Shown one piece after another: positions 1-10,932 of a stretch of 64,000 nucleotides of DNA. The stretch covers positions 827,268,501-827,332,500 of the forward strand of contig NC_056750.1 in NCBI RefSeq assembly GCF_019279795.1. The letters are read 5' to 3'. The stretch's first letter is position 1. The number at the start of each line of letters is the position of its first letter. This DNA comes from Protopterus annectens. Lineage: Eukaryota; Chordata; Ceratodontiformes; Protopteridae. A model generated the notes under the pieces. It made no database searches. It was given only the letters and a program-made list of their open reading frames with translations, and was not told the origin of the DNA. Made by a program: the position numbers and the translations under genes.

Positions 1-238
1 TACCAGTCCTTTCTCTGTAGCACCTGATAATATACCTAACCTTCCTCTATGGCACCTGTTATTATACCTATTCTTCCACCATGGCACCTGATAATATACC
101 CGTCCTTTCTCCATGTCACCTGATAATATTTCTATCCTTCCTCTGTGGCACCTGATAATATACCTATTCTTCCTCAATGACACCTGATAATATACCTATC
201 CTTCCTCTGTGACACCTAATAATATACCTGTCTGTTTA
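1..238. repeat. 32-bp minisatellite, about 7 copies
   Basis: Tandem units begin with CACCTGATAATATACCT followed by a variable CTTCCTCTATGG-like part. Period is 32 bp by direct counting of two adjacent units. The array is cut by the left window edge, so its true length is unknown. Copies differ at several positions, so it is not a very recent expansion. Confidence 0.9.
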
Positions 239-724
239 GTAAACAGCACTAAACAAATGTTAAAGGAGCAAATCCTTGAGCTATTTAACCTGAATTTAGC
301 CACTAGCTTTGGGGCCCACCACTATGGGAACTATAGGAGCTACTAGCTTTGGGGCCCAGCACTATGCAATTATAGGCCCATCAGCCTGACAAGTCTGATT
401 TCCAAAGCCTTGAAACATATGACCTGATAAATTATTATATTAGAAATATCATTAGTCTAAACCCACAGTAATTTGGTTTTGCCAAGGGCTGCTCTTGCTT
501 AACAAAGTTGATTAATTTCTTTGAAAGCGTAACACAGGTTGTTGATAGTGGACATGATGTTTACATGGCATACCTTGACTTGGCCAAGGTGTTTCACACC
601 ATACCACCTGCTAATATACTTGGTGAGCAAAATGTATTACAAATACATCATTGTGTGGTAATATGGATAGCAAATTGGCTAAAAGCCAGAGCTCACGTAG
701 AGCAGGGAAGCAGGTGCCATATCA
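239..724 (+). mobile_element. CR1-like LINE fragment (RT part), plus strand
   Basis: Decayed piece of a CR1-like LINE reverse transcriptase. From about 365 it reads NYRPISLTSLISKALKHM, and from 508 to 744 an ORF contains LINFFESVTQVVD, AYLDLAKVFHTIPP and IWIANWLKARAH. These match, in order, the corresponding stretch of the better LINE copy at 24.2-24.5 kb. Motif A is degraded (LDLAKVFHT where the relatives have LDLAKAFDT). A 25-bp stretch is repeated at 302-326 and 342-366. Homology stops near 724, where a minus-strand LINE 3' end begins. The plus-strand LINE sequence at 3845-5070 may be its continuation. Confidence 0.75.
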
Positions 725-1014
725 GGTTCATAGGTGTTTACTAGGCTAACAACCACAAGAGTCTTTTTAAACCTAGCCATGCATCCCAAATCTCTGACAA
801 GTTCTGATACCCTTGATAAGTGTAAGCATGGGCCTGGGAGATGAACCATTTACAGGTTACCTGTTTCCATTAGAGACATAGGTGCCAAACCAGGGATGAA
901 TTTCCAGTTTCCCATCCAATTGTCCAAGTTGCACTTGAATTGGGTTAGGGAGGAACTCTGCTTCACATGGATGGGGAGCCTGTTCCATTGACGGGGTAGT
1001 CTCTGGGATAAATT

Positions 1015-2533
1015 TCAATCTCTCCAGCAGGTCCTATTTATATTACAGGCAAGGTTTAAGTTTTTAGAATGGGTAATTCTGCTATTGTTTGTTTTGTGGA
1101 TATGCAGGAGGTCCATCAGAGTGGGGTCTGACAATGCCCTGTATGCCAGGCATACATATCCCCTCAAACGCCTGTAGGAAACAGAACACTGGGATAGAGC
1201 CTTGAGGTGGTCTGCATAGGACATATTACTTATGCCCTGTATTCTTTTAGTGAGGAGCCTCTGTGGACATTCCTGTTGTTGGATATGCCTGGTTAGGTAC
1301 ATACCAAAGGGGGCATTGTACTCAATGATAGGTCTGATGAATGCCGAATATAGTGGAACAATGACTTTCTTGGACTTAGATGCCATACCTTTGTTTATAA
1401 CTTGCACAACACAGAATGATTTCCTCACCATTGTAGACACATGATGATCAAAGGCTAGGTTACTATCTATGTGAGTCCCTAAGTCCCTGACTACTGGCTC
1501 AACTCTAAGGGGTGTGTTGTCAATATGATAGTTACCAGGGATGGATGACTTCCCAAATTATATTATTATGCATTTCTTGGCATTTAGTTTTAGTCCATAG
1601 CTCTGACACCAGTTATTTGTCTTTGTCAGCCTCTCCTGGAGAACATTTGTATCAGTGTGAGATTCAATGACAGCTCCTACTTTGCAAGCATCTGCAAATT
1701 TAGTCAGCCAGAGACCACTGACATTGGCCTTGACTTCTGAGGAGTAAATGCCAAAAAGGAGTGGTCCAAGAGCTGATCCCTGAGGGACTCCACTTGTGAC
1801 TGGCCTCTTTGTAGAGGAGGACTCCCCAATTCTAACTTCATGGGTCCTGTCTGTGAGCCAGTTGACTATCCACAGGATGACATACAGGTTTGTACCAAAC
1901 CTCTTGAGTTTGTCAACAATGCCGGAGTGGGATATTGTGTCAAATGCCTTGGCCAAGTCAAGGTAGGCAGTGTGAATGATTTTGCCCTCACCCATTGCTT
2001 TGCTGACCTTCTCAATGATGTCCACCAAGTTCCGTATGCATGATCTGCCCTTGATGACACCAAACTGGGTTGGGTCCAGTGTCTGAAGGTTTACTATATC
2101 TTTATTGATCATCCCCATGATAATTATTTCCATGGCTTAAAATATAAGACTAGTGAGACTTACAGGTCTGTAGATAACCCATCTTTGTGCAGAGGGATGA
2201 CCGCTGCCTTTCTCCATTCATGAGGCACAAAGCCTGTTTGGAGGCTACAGTTAAATAGTAATTCTAGAGGCCCTGATAGGTCATGTTTCATGCTATTTAT
2301 AAGGCATCCTGGGATATTGTCTGGGCCTATTGATGCAGTGTTCTTGGTCTTACAGAGAGCATTAAGGACCTGTTCCCTAGTGATAGTAGGGAAGTTATAT
2401 TTGATGATATTTCATGAGAGAAGGTTGAGGGGGTGAGAGGAGTAAAGCTGGATCTGAATTTATCAACCAGGAGGTTTGCTGTATCTTCTGGCTCAGTATA
2501 GCTGGCTCCATTTAGAGTAAGGTATGCACACAA
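1015..2533 (-). pseudogene. LINE ORF2 reverse transcriptase region (decayed)
   Basis: The 191-residue open stretch at 1558-2133 carries RT motifs in order: QFGVIKGRSCIRNLVDII, AYLDLAKAFDTISHSG (motif A), TSGVPQGSALGPLLFGIY (motif B) and LTKFADACKVG, where the relatives have FADD, so the second catalytic aspartate of motif C is lost. A further ORF at 1015-1440 in another frame gives the C-terminal part: VIVPLYSAFIRPIIEY, PFGMYLTRHIQQ and LNLACNINRTCWRD. The frame change between the blocks and stops upstream of 2133 show it is inactive. The thumb and C-terminal wording is the same as in the LINE fragments at 24.6-25.2, 30.8-31.3 and 52.0-52.7 kb, so all belong to one family group. Confidence 0.85.
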
Positions 2534-2893
2534 TTGTGTATTGCCTTTGAGGTTGCGGACATAGCTAAAGAAAGCTTTGTGGTTGTCCTAGGCCTGGGAG
2601 GCCAAACGTACCTCAAATTTTGGCTTTGGTAGACTTTATTTGTCCTCTGAGTTGTTTGTTTAGTTTGATGAGAGTGCTTTTATCCTTCTGGGTGCTGCAC
2701 CTTCTAATTTTTGCCATGATTTTATCCCTCCTGTTATACATGTGATTAATTTTGTGATTCCACCAGGATGGCTTGTTTTTTGAGTTAGTTCTGTACTTCT
2801 TCCTTGTGGGTACAGCTGCCTCTATGCAGCTATCATCATGTTTGTACAGGGATTCTGTGACCAGTTTTGCATAGGCAGAAGTGTTTTCAAGGT

Positions 2894-3640
2894 TTATAGG
2901 GGCTTGAAACTTTGCAGGTTCTCACTTAATACCAGGAGGGTAGCCTTAGAATAGTTCCTGAATATTCCCGGTTGAGCTGGGGGTCCAGGTTTTATTTTTA
3001 CTGCAAAGGAGACCGTTTTGTGGTCTGACCTTACCAGGAAAGGCACTACAGTAGGGGGTGTGCAGCACTCTCCCATATTAATGAGGATCATATCCAGTAT
3101 TGTTGCACCCCTGTTTGATGTAATGACTATCTGGTTTAGGGCGTTTGTGTTTACAAAATCCAGGAATCTCTGTGCATGCACATTTGATGCCATATAGGAT
3201 TCCCAGTTAATAGTGGGATAATTAAAGTCACCCATAACTATGGTACTGGGTTGGATGGTTAGTGTTTCTAATAAGTTTAAATACATGGTATGAGTTTCCT
3301 GGGTCATAAAGGGAGATCTATAGCTTGCAAGGAAGTGGTATTGGATTTTACCTGTGGTGATATGAACATGGAGCAGCTCAAGTGGATTGACCTGTTTGAC
3401 CAGCTTTGAAGTATATTTATTTTTTATGTAAATAGAGACACCTCCACCTTTAGTCCTTGCCTGTGAAGTAGCTGCTTTAAATGTGTGGACAGCATTATAA
3501 CCTTGCACTGTTGGTGTGCTCTTCACAACTTTAAACCATGTCTCAGAGAGTATGAAGGCGATCAGTGTTGCTCCACAGGGCTTTGTGTGGAACCTCTTTT
3601 GTTCTGCATTTACTTTTCTGATCACCAGACCATAAACCAA
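2894..3640 (-). pseudogene. LINE ORF2 endonuclease domain (APE type)
   Basis: A 248-residue open frame. It holds the endonuclease signatures LSETWFKVVKSTP (catalytic E of the ETW motif), GGGVSIYIKNKYTS, VMGDFNYPTINWESY (GDFN motif), NRGATILDMILIN and VRSDHKTVSF (catalytic SDH). This is the domain that nicks target DNA for target-primed reverse transcription in CR1/L2/L1-type LINEs. It runs into the decayed linker towards the RT at about 2894. The first 30 or so residues do not match the relatives' LNAKSLN start, so the copy is probably truncated or rearranged near 3550-3640. Confidence 0.85.
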
Positions 3641-3844
3641 GACATCTAGCTAAAAAGGGCTGCAGATTACTGTAAACTGGGAGTCATTCTTAAGTGCCTG
3701 TCTGATGCCCTTTAGCAGGTACTTACACTTGTAATATCCAGTGAACTCAATGGGCTCAAGTGAAATGCTAAAAAGTGCAACATTGTCACATTTGGTAGAC
3801 CATCCTTCTCCCCAACATAGAACACAGATAATATCTAAATCCAA
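3641..3844. other. Unassigned spacer between two LINE pieces
   Basis: No confident homology. It may contain the very decayed middle of the plus-strand LINE: a plus-strand frame near 3840 leads directly into VKDLGMWVGNSLSF. It may also contain the 5' boundary of the minus-strand LINE. Neither edge can be fixed from this window alone. Confidence 0.4.
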
Positions 3845-5070
3845 AAACAGAATTTTGTTAAAGACCTTGGAATGTGGGTTGGTAATTCCCTCTCCTTTTG
3901 TCTTTATGTAACAACAGTAGTTAGAAAGCGCTTGTACTTAGTGCAGCTAAGTGTCAAAAGGATATCATCCAGACCTAAACCAGGTCGTTGTCCCCTTATA
4001 TACAGCTTCCATTAGGCCACTAAAACAGGTCGCTGTCCCCTTATATACACTTTCCATTAGGCCAATAAAACAGGTCGCTGTTCCCTTATATACAGCTTCC
4101 ATTAGGCCACTAAAGCAGGTCTCTGTCCCCTTATATACAGCTTCCATTAGGTCACTAAAACAGGTTGCTGTCCCCTTATATACAGCTTCCATTAGGCCAC
4201 TAAAACAGGTTGCTGTCCACTTATATACAGCTTCCATTAGGCCACTAAAACAGGTCACTGTCTCCTTATATACAGCTTCCATTAGGCCACTAAAACAGGT
4301 CACTGTCTCCTTATATACAGCTTCCATTAGGTCACTAAAACAGGTTGCTGTCCCCTTATATACAGCTTCCATTAGGCCACTAAAACAGGTTGCTGTCCAC
4401 TTATATACAGCTTCCATTAGGCCACTAAAACAGGTCGCTGTCCCCTTATATACACTTTCCATTAGGCCACTAAAACAGGTCGCTGTTCCCTTATATACAG
4501 CTTCCATTAGGTCACTAAAACAGGTCACTGTCTCCTTATATACAGCTTCCATTAGGCCACTAAAGCAGGTCGCTGTCTCCTTATATACAGCTTCCATTAG
4601 ACCAGTAACTGAATACAGTACCGCCTTTGGTACATACCTCACTTGGCATATCAATCAACTAGAAAGACCCCAGAGGTTCCTAAGCTAGAATATCACTAGC
4701 TTCAAAGCTCTAAGCTACCATAAAAGACAGGAAACACTGTCTGTTTATTCTGTATCTTATAGATTCCTGAGGAAAGATCTGTGCCTTGTTTTCAATGCCA
4801 TTAGGGACCCAGTGATCCTGTATCTCTTGTATTTCTACAAATCAAACAGTCCCACAAATGCTAGAACCAGGGATCTACATTTCCATTAATCAATAAATAA
4901 AACACAGGGGAGAAACAGGCTTATTACTTAGCAGCTTCTCCATCCCTGGAATAAATTCCCAGTGCAAACTAAGCAGTGAGATACATTATCTTCCTTCTGG
5001 ACAATTAAATAGGTAGCCACCAATTCACAACTGGCTTGACTGGCCTAGTCCTCCTCAAAAAATATATATG
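3845..5070 (+). mobile_element. CR1-like LINE 3' part containing an internal minisatellite
   Basis: Plus-strand remnant of the ORF2 C-terminal region. It starts with VKDLGMWVGNSLSF, then TTVVRK, matching IRDLGTQVDSSLSF and ATVVRKSFYV in the copy at 24.8 kb. The stretch equivalent to EVIVSLYSSLIRPVIEYS has been amplified into about 14 tandem 45-bp units. After the array the normal sequence resumes: TEYSTAFGTYLTWHINQLERPQRF, split here as TEYSTAFGTYL and TWHINQLERPQRF. Next come SVSYRFLRKDLCLVFNAIRDP and a degraded tail to about 5070. Stops interrupt the frame after 4688. It is probably the continuation of the plus-strand fragment at 239-724. Confidence 0.75.
3977..4603 (+). repeat. 45-bp minisatellite derived from LINE ORF2, about 14 copies
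   Basis: Each 45-bp unit encodes QVAVPLYTASIRPLK with small variants. The frame stays open for 245 residues (3951-4688), and also on the opposite strand. The unit matches the LINE ORF2 segment (K)EVIVPLYSAFIRP found at about 1340 (minus strand) and 24.95 kb, so it is an expansion of that codon block. The last unit continues smoothly into ordinary LINE coding sequence. Variant units (VSVPLYTASIRSLK, VTVSLYTASIRPLK, VAVHLYTASIRPLK) recur in the same order, suggesting duplication of multi-unit blocks. Confidence 0.9.
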
Positions 5071-5137
5071 GTCTAAGGGTGGACACTGGTAAGGTGTAAA
5101 TGGTCACAAGACTCATTTGCCTTGCATTTCTTATAAT

Positions 5138-5606
5138 CCTGTGATCATATACAGACCACCCACTCAAGGTGGATTACCTGTGATCATATACAGACCACCC
5201 ACTCAAGGTGGATTACCTGTGATCATATACAGATCACCCACTCAAGGTGGATTACCTGTGATCATATACAGACCACCCACTCAAGGTGGATTACCTGTGA
5301 GCATATACAGACCACCCACTCAAGGTGGATTACCTGTGATCATATACAGACCACCCACTCTAGGTGGATTACCTGTGATCATATACAGACCAACCACTCA
5401 AGGTGGATTACCTGTGATCATATACAGACCACCCACTCAAGGTGGATTACCTGTGATCATATACAGACCAACCACTCAAGGTGGATTACCTGTGATCATA
5501 TACAGACCACCCACTCAAGGTTGATTACCTGTGATCATATACAGACCACCCACTCAAGGTGGATTACCTGTGATCAGATACAGACCACCCACTCAAGGTG
5601 GATTAT
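5138..5606. repeat. 39-bp minisatellite, 12 copies
   Basis: Units of 39 bp begin with CTGTGATCATATACAGACC and end with CAAGGTGGATTAC. Twelve copies fit 468 bp. Because 39 is a multiple of three, the plus strand stays open for 135 residues of VIIYRPPTQGGLP-type repeats. There is no sign that this is a protein gene. The units are very similar to each other, which points to recent expansion or homogenisation. Confidence 0.9.
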
Positions 5607-5773
5607 TCTAGAAACGCTCTTCTGTTCCTTCTGCTTCCCCAAGTGAAGACAATTTCTTTCCTGGATTGACAGATCCTGAATCCGACTTCTGGCAGTCCAT
5701 CGAAATAACACCCTTAGATGAAAAATTTAGGATAAATAAAAAAAAGAAAACTCAACATCTTAGATAATCATCA

Positions 5774-6009
5774 GGCAGAACTGCATCCAGGTCAAATGTG
5801 GCCGCAGGCAGAACTGCATCCAGGTCAAATGTGGCCGCAGGCAGTGTGACAGGTTCCCCTACAACCAAGCCAATCCCGTTAACTGGCTGGCTTTCCCTAG
5901 TTTTCAGAATACGCTATTCTAATCTGGTGTAACAGGTTCCTCTACAACCAAGCCAATCCCGTTAACTGGCTGGCTTTCCCTAGTTTTCAGAATACGCCAT
6001 TCTAATCTG
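5774..6009. repeat. Two short tandem duplications (33 bp x2, 83 bp x2)
   Basis: GGCAGAACTGCATCCAGG starts at 5774 and again at 5807, a 33-bp period. Directly after, ACAGGTTCCYCTACAACC starts at 5849 and 5932, an 83-bp period. The two 83-bp copies are nearly identical. No coding or regulatory role is visible. Confidence 0.85.
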
Positions 6010-6104
6010 ACAGTACGCATACCATTCTCTACTTTACCTTTTATTGTCTATGTGGTTACGGAGACATGGATTTAATTTAAAACTTTTATTTCAGGAACTA
6101 AGGA

Positions 6105-6276
6105 GTTTCAAACTTCAAATCCTTCAGAAAATATATGGTAAAATAAATCCTGTTATTCCATCAACTTTCTAAGTTTATAAGAGCAATTTTTAAAATGTGT
6201 CCCTGTTTTTGGGCCTTTGTCCCCCCTTTTTGTTGGGCTTTGTCCAGATTTCTTACACTAAGAGGTTGAGAGGTAC
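6105..6276 (-). mobile_element. End fragment of an unclassified repeat, kin of the 60.9-62.6 kb array
   Basis: Read on the minus strand it starts TACCTCTCAACCTCT, then AATCTGGACAAAGCCCAAC, GGGACAAAGGCCC and GCTCTTATAAACTTAGAAA. The same words, in the same order, occur in the 257-bp units at 61.3-62.6 kb, and the start occurs at 60,914. It therefore looks like the terminal part of a dispersed transposon or satellite family. The class is not recognised. It abuts the 59-bp minisatellite directly. Confidence 0.6.
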
Positions 6277-9262
6277 GCACACATGCAAGTTCTGACAGGT
6301 GCATTCTCTACAGCCTCATGCAGTACACATGTGCATGTTCTCACAGGTGTACTCTCTAATGCTGTACACCAGCCTCATGTAGTACACGAGCACATGTTCT
6401 CACAGGTGCATTCTCAAATGCTGTACATCAGCCTCATGCAGTACATGCGTGCATGTTTTCACAGTTGCGTTCTCTACAGTCTCATGCAGTACACACGTGC
6501 ATGCTCTCACAGGTGCATTCTCTAATGCTGTACATTGGACTCATGGAGCAAGCATGTGCGTGTTCTCACAGGTGCATTCCCTAATGGTCTGCATCAGCCT
6601 CATGCTGCAGGCGCATGCGTGTTCTCACAGGTACATTCCCAAATGGTGTGCACCAGCCTCATGCAGTAGGCACATGCGTGTTCTCACAGGTGCATTCCCT
6701 AATGATGTGCATCAGCTTCATGCCGCAGGCACGTGCGTGTTCTCACAGGTGCATTCTCTAATGCTGTAGATCAGACTCAAGCAGCAAGCGTACGCGTGCT
6801 CTCACAGGTGCATTTCCTAATGGTGTGCATCAGCCTCATGCTGCAGGCGCATGCGTGTTCCCACAGGTACATTCCCAAATGGTGTGCATCAGCCTCATGC
6901 AGCAGGCATGTGCGTGTTTTCACAGGTGCATTCCCTAATGGTGTGCATCAGCCTCATGCAGCAGGGGCGTGCATGTTCTCACAGGTGCATTACTTAATGG
7001 TGTGCATCAGCCTCATGCTGCAGGCGCGTGCGTGTTCTCACAGGTGCATTCCCTAATGCTGTGCATCAGCCTCATGCAGCAGGCATGTGAGTGTTCTCAC
7101 AGGTGCATTCCCTAATGGTGTGCATCAGCCTCATGCAGCAGGCTTGTGCATGTTCTCACAAGTGCATTCCCTAATGCTGTGCATCAGCCTCATGCAGCAG
7201 GCATGTGCGTGTTCTCAGAGGTGCATTCTCTAATGGTGTGCATCAGCCTCATGCAGCAGGCATGTGCGTGTTCTCACAGGTACATTCCCTAATGGTGTGC
7301 ATCAACCTCATGCAGCAGGCGCGTGCATGTTCTCACAGGTGCATTCCCTAATGGTGTGATCAGGCTCATGCTGCAGGTGTGTGCATGTTCTCACAGGTGT
7401 ATTCTCTAATGGTGTGCATCAGCCTCATGCAGCAGGTGCGTGCGTGTTCTCATAGGTGCATTCCCTAGTACTCTGAATCAGCATCATGCAGCCGGTGCAT
7501 GCGTGTTCTCACAGGTGCATTCCCTAATGTTGTGATCAGGCTCATGCTGCAGGCGTGTGCCTGTTCTCACAGGTGTATTCCCTAATGGTGTGCATCAGCC
7601 TCATGCAGCAGGGGAGTGCGTATTTTCACAGGTGCATTCCCTAATGGTGTGCATCAGCCTCATGCAGCAGGCACGTGTGTGTTCTCACAGGTGCATTCCC
7701 TAATGGTGTGCATCAGGGTCATGCAGCAGACATTTGCATGATCTCTGTTCTCACAAGTGCATTCCCCTAATGGTGTGCATCAGCCTCATGCAGCAGGCAC
7801 TTGCGTGTTCCCTCAGGTGCATTTCCTAATGGTATGCATCAGCCTCATGCAGCAGGCGAGTGCGTGTTCTCACAGGGGCATTCCCTAATGGTATGCATCA
7901 GCCTCATGCAACAGGCACATTCATATTCTAACAGCTGCATTCCCTAATGGTGTGCATCAGCCTCATGCAGCAGGCGCGTTCATGTTTTCACAGGCACGTG
8001 TGTGTTCTCTCAGGTGCATTCCCTAATGGTATGCATCAGCCTCATGCAGCAGGCAAGTGCGTGTTCTCACAGGTGCATTCCCTAATGGTGTGCATCAACC
8101 TCATGCAGCAGGTGCGTGCGTATTCTCACAGGTACATTCCTTAATGGTGTGCATCAGCCTCAAGCAGCAGGCACGTGTGTGTTCTCACAGGTGCATTCCC
8201 TAATGGTGTGCATCAGCCTCATGCAGCAGGCATTTGCATGATCTCTGTTCTCACAGGTTCATTCCCTAATGGTGTGCATCAGCCTCAGACAGCAGATGCG
8301 CGCGTGTTCTCACAGGTGCATTCCTTAATGGTGTGCATCAGCCTCATGCAGCAGGCTCATGTGTGTTCACACAGGTTCATTCCCTAATGGTGTGCATCAG
8401 CCTCATGCAGCAGGCATGTGCGTGTTCTCACAGGTGAATTCCCTAATGGTGTGCATTAGCTTTATGCAGCAGGGGAGTGTGTATTCTCACAGGTGCATTC
8501 CCTAATGGTGTGCATCAGCCTCATGCATCAGGCATGTGCATGTTCTCACAGGTCCGTTCCCTAATGGTATGCATCAGCCTCATGCAGCAGGCATGTGCAT
8601 GTTCTCACAGGTGCATTCCCTAATGGTGTGCATCAGCCTCAGGCAGCAGATGCGTGCGTGTTCTCACAGGTGCATTTCTTAATGGTGTGCATCAGCCTCA
8701 TGCAGCAGGCTCATGTGTGTTCACACAGGTGCATTCCCTAATGGTGTGCATCAGCCTCATGCAGCAGGCATGTGCGTGTTCTCACAGGTGCATTCCCTAA
8801 TGGTGTGCATTAGCCTCATGCAGCAGAGGCGTGTGTATTCTCACAGGTGCATTCCCTAATGGTGTGCCTCAGCCTCATGCAGCAGGCACGTGCATGTTCT
8901 CACAGGTCCATTCCCTAATGTGCATCAGCCTCATGCAGCAGGCTTGTGTGTGTTCACACAGGTGCATTCCCTAATGGTGTGCATCAGCCTCATGCAGCAG
9001 GTGTGTGCGTGTTCTCTCAGGTCTATTCCCTAATGGTGTCCTTCAGCCTCATGCAGCAGGCTTGTGTGTGTTCACACAGGTGCATTCCCTAATGGTGTGC
9101 ATCAGCCTCATGCAGCAGGTGTGTGGGTGTTCTCACAGGTCTTTTCCTTAATGGTGTGCATCAGCCTCATGCAGCAGGCTCGTGTGTGTTCACACAGGTG
9201 CATTCCCTAATGGTGTGCATCATCCTCATGCAGTACACTTGCACATACTCTCATAGGTTTAA
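6277..9262. repeat. 59-bp minisatellite, about 50 copies (3 kb)
   Basis: Largest tandem array in the window. The typical unit contains GTGCATTCCCTAATGGTG, TGCATCAGCCTCATGCAGC, then a variable GCRYGTGYGTGTTCTCACAG part. Counting one unit gives 59 bp, so about 50 copies fit. The left end is more diverged (ACACATGTGCATG in place of GCAGGCGCGTGCG), and units in the middle and right are more uniform. Short open frames across it are by-products. Some units carry an extra GATCTCTGTTCTC block (7740, 8240), which marks larger duplicated blocks. Confidence 0.93.
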
Positions 9263-9851
9263 GCTGTCATGCTATGTAATGTAGAATCCTGAAGCCACAG
9301 AAATATTCCTACAACAAGGTTAGGTCAGGTTCATTGGGAAAGATGCTTCTTACTGTATAGTCTACAAAGACCACAAAATCTGACAGGCAAAAAGAAAAGA
9401 ACCATAAATTGGAATTTTGAGAATAAAGAAGAAATTATGTATTGTTACTATTACACAAGAGCTCAAAATTTCCAGGTAGAAGATATTTAGAAAGAATAAG
9501 CGAGAATTAAAGGAATGAAAAATACTTGCACAAGAAAAACTGTCAAAGCTTCAAATAAAAATTTGTACAGACTTAGAAGGTATGCAATTAATTTAAAGGA
9601 AAAGTACAAAATAAGCAATTCATTGATAACCCCACAAATATTTTATAGAGAATTAAGAAACAAAGCAAAATGAATAGAAACACCATCACAAAAAAAAAAA
9701 GAAAAAGAAATAGGCACATTTTGGAGAAGCATTTATGAAGATCCTGATGAAGGTTACAAAGATGCTGAACAGACAGAAGAATTAAAATAAACAGTAAGGT
9801 GCTATAATGCAGAAGATAGGAAATGGGTTGAAATAATGGCCAGAGAAACTT

Positions 9852-10080
9852 TATTTATTTTATTTATTTTATTTACATTTGTTTACCGGGAAATTTCGAC
9901 TGGACGCAGGTCCTTTTTCAGCGGATGCCCAGGGAGAAAAGCTCCACATCATGTACATGATAGAGATACAAAGTTGCAGCAATAGTAAACAACATTACAG
10001 GTTGTTGGCTTTAATACAATAACAAGATATTGAAACTGGACAAAATTAAGAAAAGTTCCTGAGTAGAATAGTCCACGCCC
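9852..10080 (-). mobile_element. L2-like LINE 3' end, 5'-truncated, minus strand
   Basis: Read on the minus strand it ends TCCGCTGAAAAAGGACC, then CCAGTCGAAATTTCCCGG, TAAACAAATGTAAATAAAA. This matches the 3' end of the L2-like LINE at 16.9-17.02 kb (TCCGCTCAAAACGGGCTCC, CCAGTCGGATACTGCCCAG, AACAAATGTAAATAAATAA). The match seems to continue upstream (TTGTAT...TATCAT...GGAGCT.TTCTCC). It is therefore a 5'-truncated insertion of that family into the R4/Dong-like LINE. The upstream limit near 10,080 is approximate. Confidence 0.65.
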
Positions 10081-10562
10081 AGACAAACTACCTAACGTCT
10101 GGCAAAAAATGTTAACATCTTTATATAAAGTTTATATGTGCATCCCAAACACATAGCCTGGTTAACAACAGAAAAAATAGCATTCCTCCTTAAGAATGAA
10201 CCTGCAAGTCATCTTGAGAATTATAGACCAATAATCTGCCTTCAGACAATATACAAACTACATACTGGAACTGATGCAGATAGAGTTGTTTAGGAAAAAA
10301 GGGCAATAGAACAAACCAGTAATAAAAGAAAGTCCTATAAAAGGATCATTTGTTGCTAAATAAAGCCAAAAAAAGGGAAGAATTTAAGTATGGCCTGGAG
10401 AGATTACAAAAAAGATTATACATTCCTCACTCTGAAGGAGGTGTGGGGCTCCTTAAAATTGATTTACACGTATGGATCTGCAGTCGTAGAAATTCAACCA
10501 TTATCTGCTGTCCTCACAAGATCTAAACATAGTGAAAGTTTTAAAGCATGTGGACAATGTCT

Positions 10563-10932
10563 AAGAGGGGTTTTCTATTAAATGATCGAACTTGAAAGCG
10601 GGAAAAGGCAAAATAGCGAAACAGCATATAAGCAAATTCTTTCCCTGGGAATGAAATTGCTTGGCTGCTTCCGTTACTTTGCCATTTTTGTGACTGTAGT
10701 GCAATCTCGGAGTTGGTATATTTAAGTAGGGGGGTGTGGGAGGGCGAAGCCCCCCCCCCCACACTTTATGTAATGTTTTAAAAAAAATTTTTTTTGTGGA
10801 ACAGCGATTTCTTTCCCTTGGAAAAAAATTGCGCTTCTAAGCGTTCGAGGTTGCAAGCTTTCACTTACATGGGTTTGATAAATCATCGTTCAGTTTTTTA
10901 AGCGTTTGATGATTTAACATAGACCCTGTCTA
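10563..10932. mobile_element. MITE-like element with imperfect terminal inverted repeats
   Basis: The left end reads GGTTTTCTATTAAATGATCG from about 10,568. The right end, complemented, reads AGGGTCTATGTTAAATCATC from about 10,930. These are imperfect inverted ends of about 25 bp. The interior holds GTGCAATCTCGGAG, ATATTTAAGTAGGGGG and a C-tract at 10,750-10,760. The same interior words recur at 13,490-13,530, and similar ends and a G-rich centre occur at 35.1-35.4 kb. No transposase ORF is present, so it looks non-autonomous. The superfamily is not known. It sits where the host LINE lost its RT middle. Confidence 0.5.

Larger units (their letters stand above)
724..3640 (-). mobile_element. 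CR1-like LINE, 5'-truncated, minus strand
   Basis: Non-LTR retrotransposon lying on the minus strand. Its 3' end is at about 724, where the plus strand reads AGGTTCATAGGTG, the complement of the CTATGAAC-type tail seen on other copies here. Going upstream on the minus strand it contains a 3' UTR (about 724-1010), the ORF2 C-terminal region (1015-1440), the RT core (1558-2533) and the apurinic endonuclease (2894-3640). ORF1 is absent, so the copy is 5'-truncated, as is usual for target-primed reverse transcription. CR1 clade is assigned from RT wording (TSGVPQGSALGPLLF, AYLDLAKAFDT) and the short-repeat tail. It appears to sit inside an older plus-strand LINE. Confidence 0.85.

Noticed and set aside
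3951-4688. 245-residue repetitive ORF as a possible repeat protein
   Set aside because: It is a 45-bp tandem array inside a LINE fragment, open on both strands simply because 45 is divisible by three.
5117-5524. 135-residue proline-rich repeat ORF
   Set aside because: By-product of a 39-bp minisatellite.
6283-8387. Series of 65-107 codon ORFs rich in H, S and C
   Set aside because: All fall in the 59-bp minisatellite and change frame between units.
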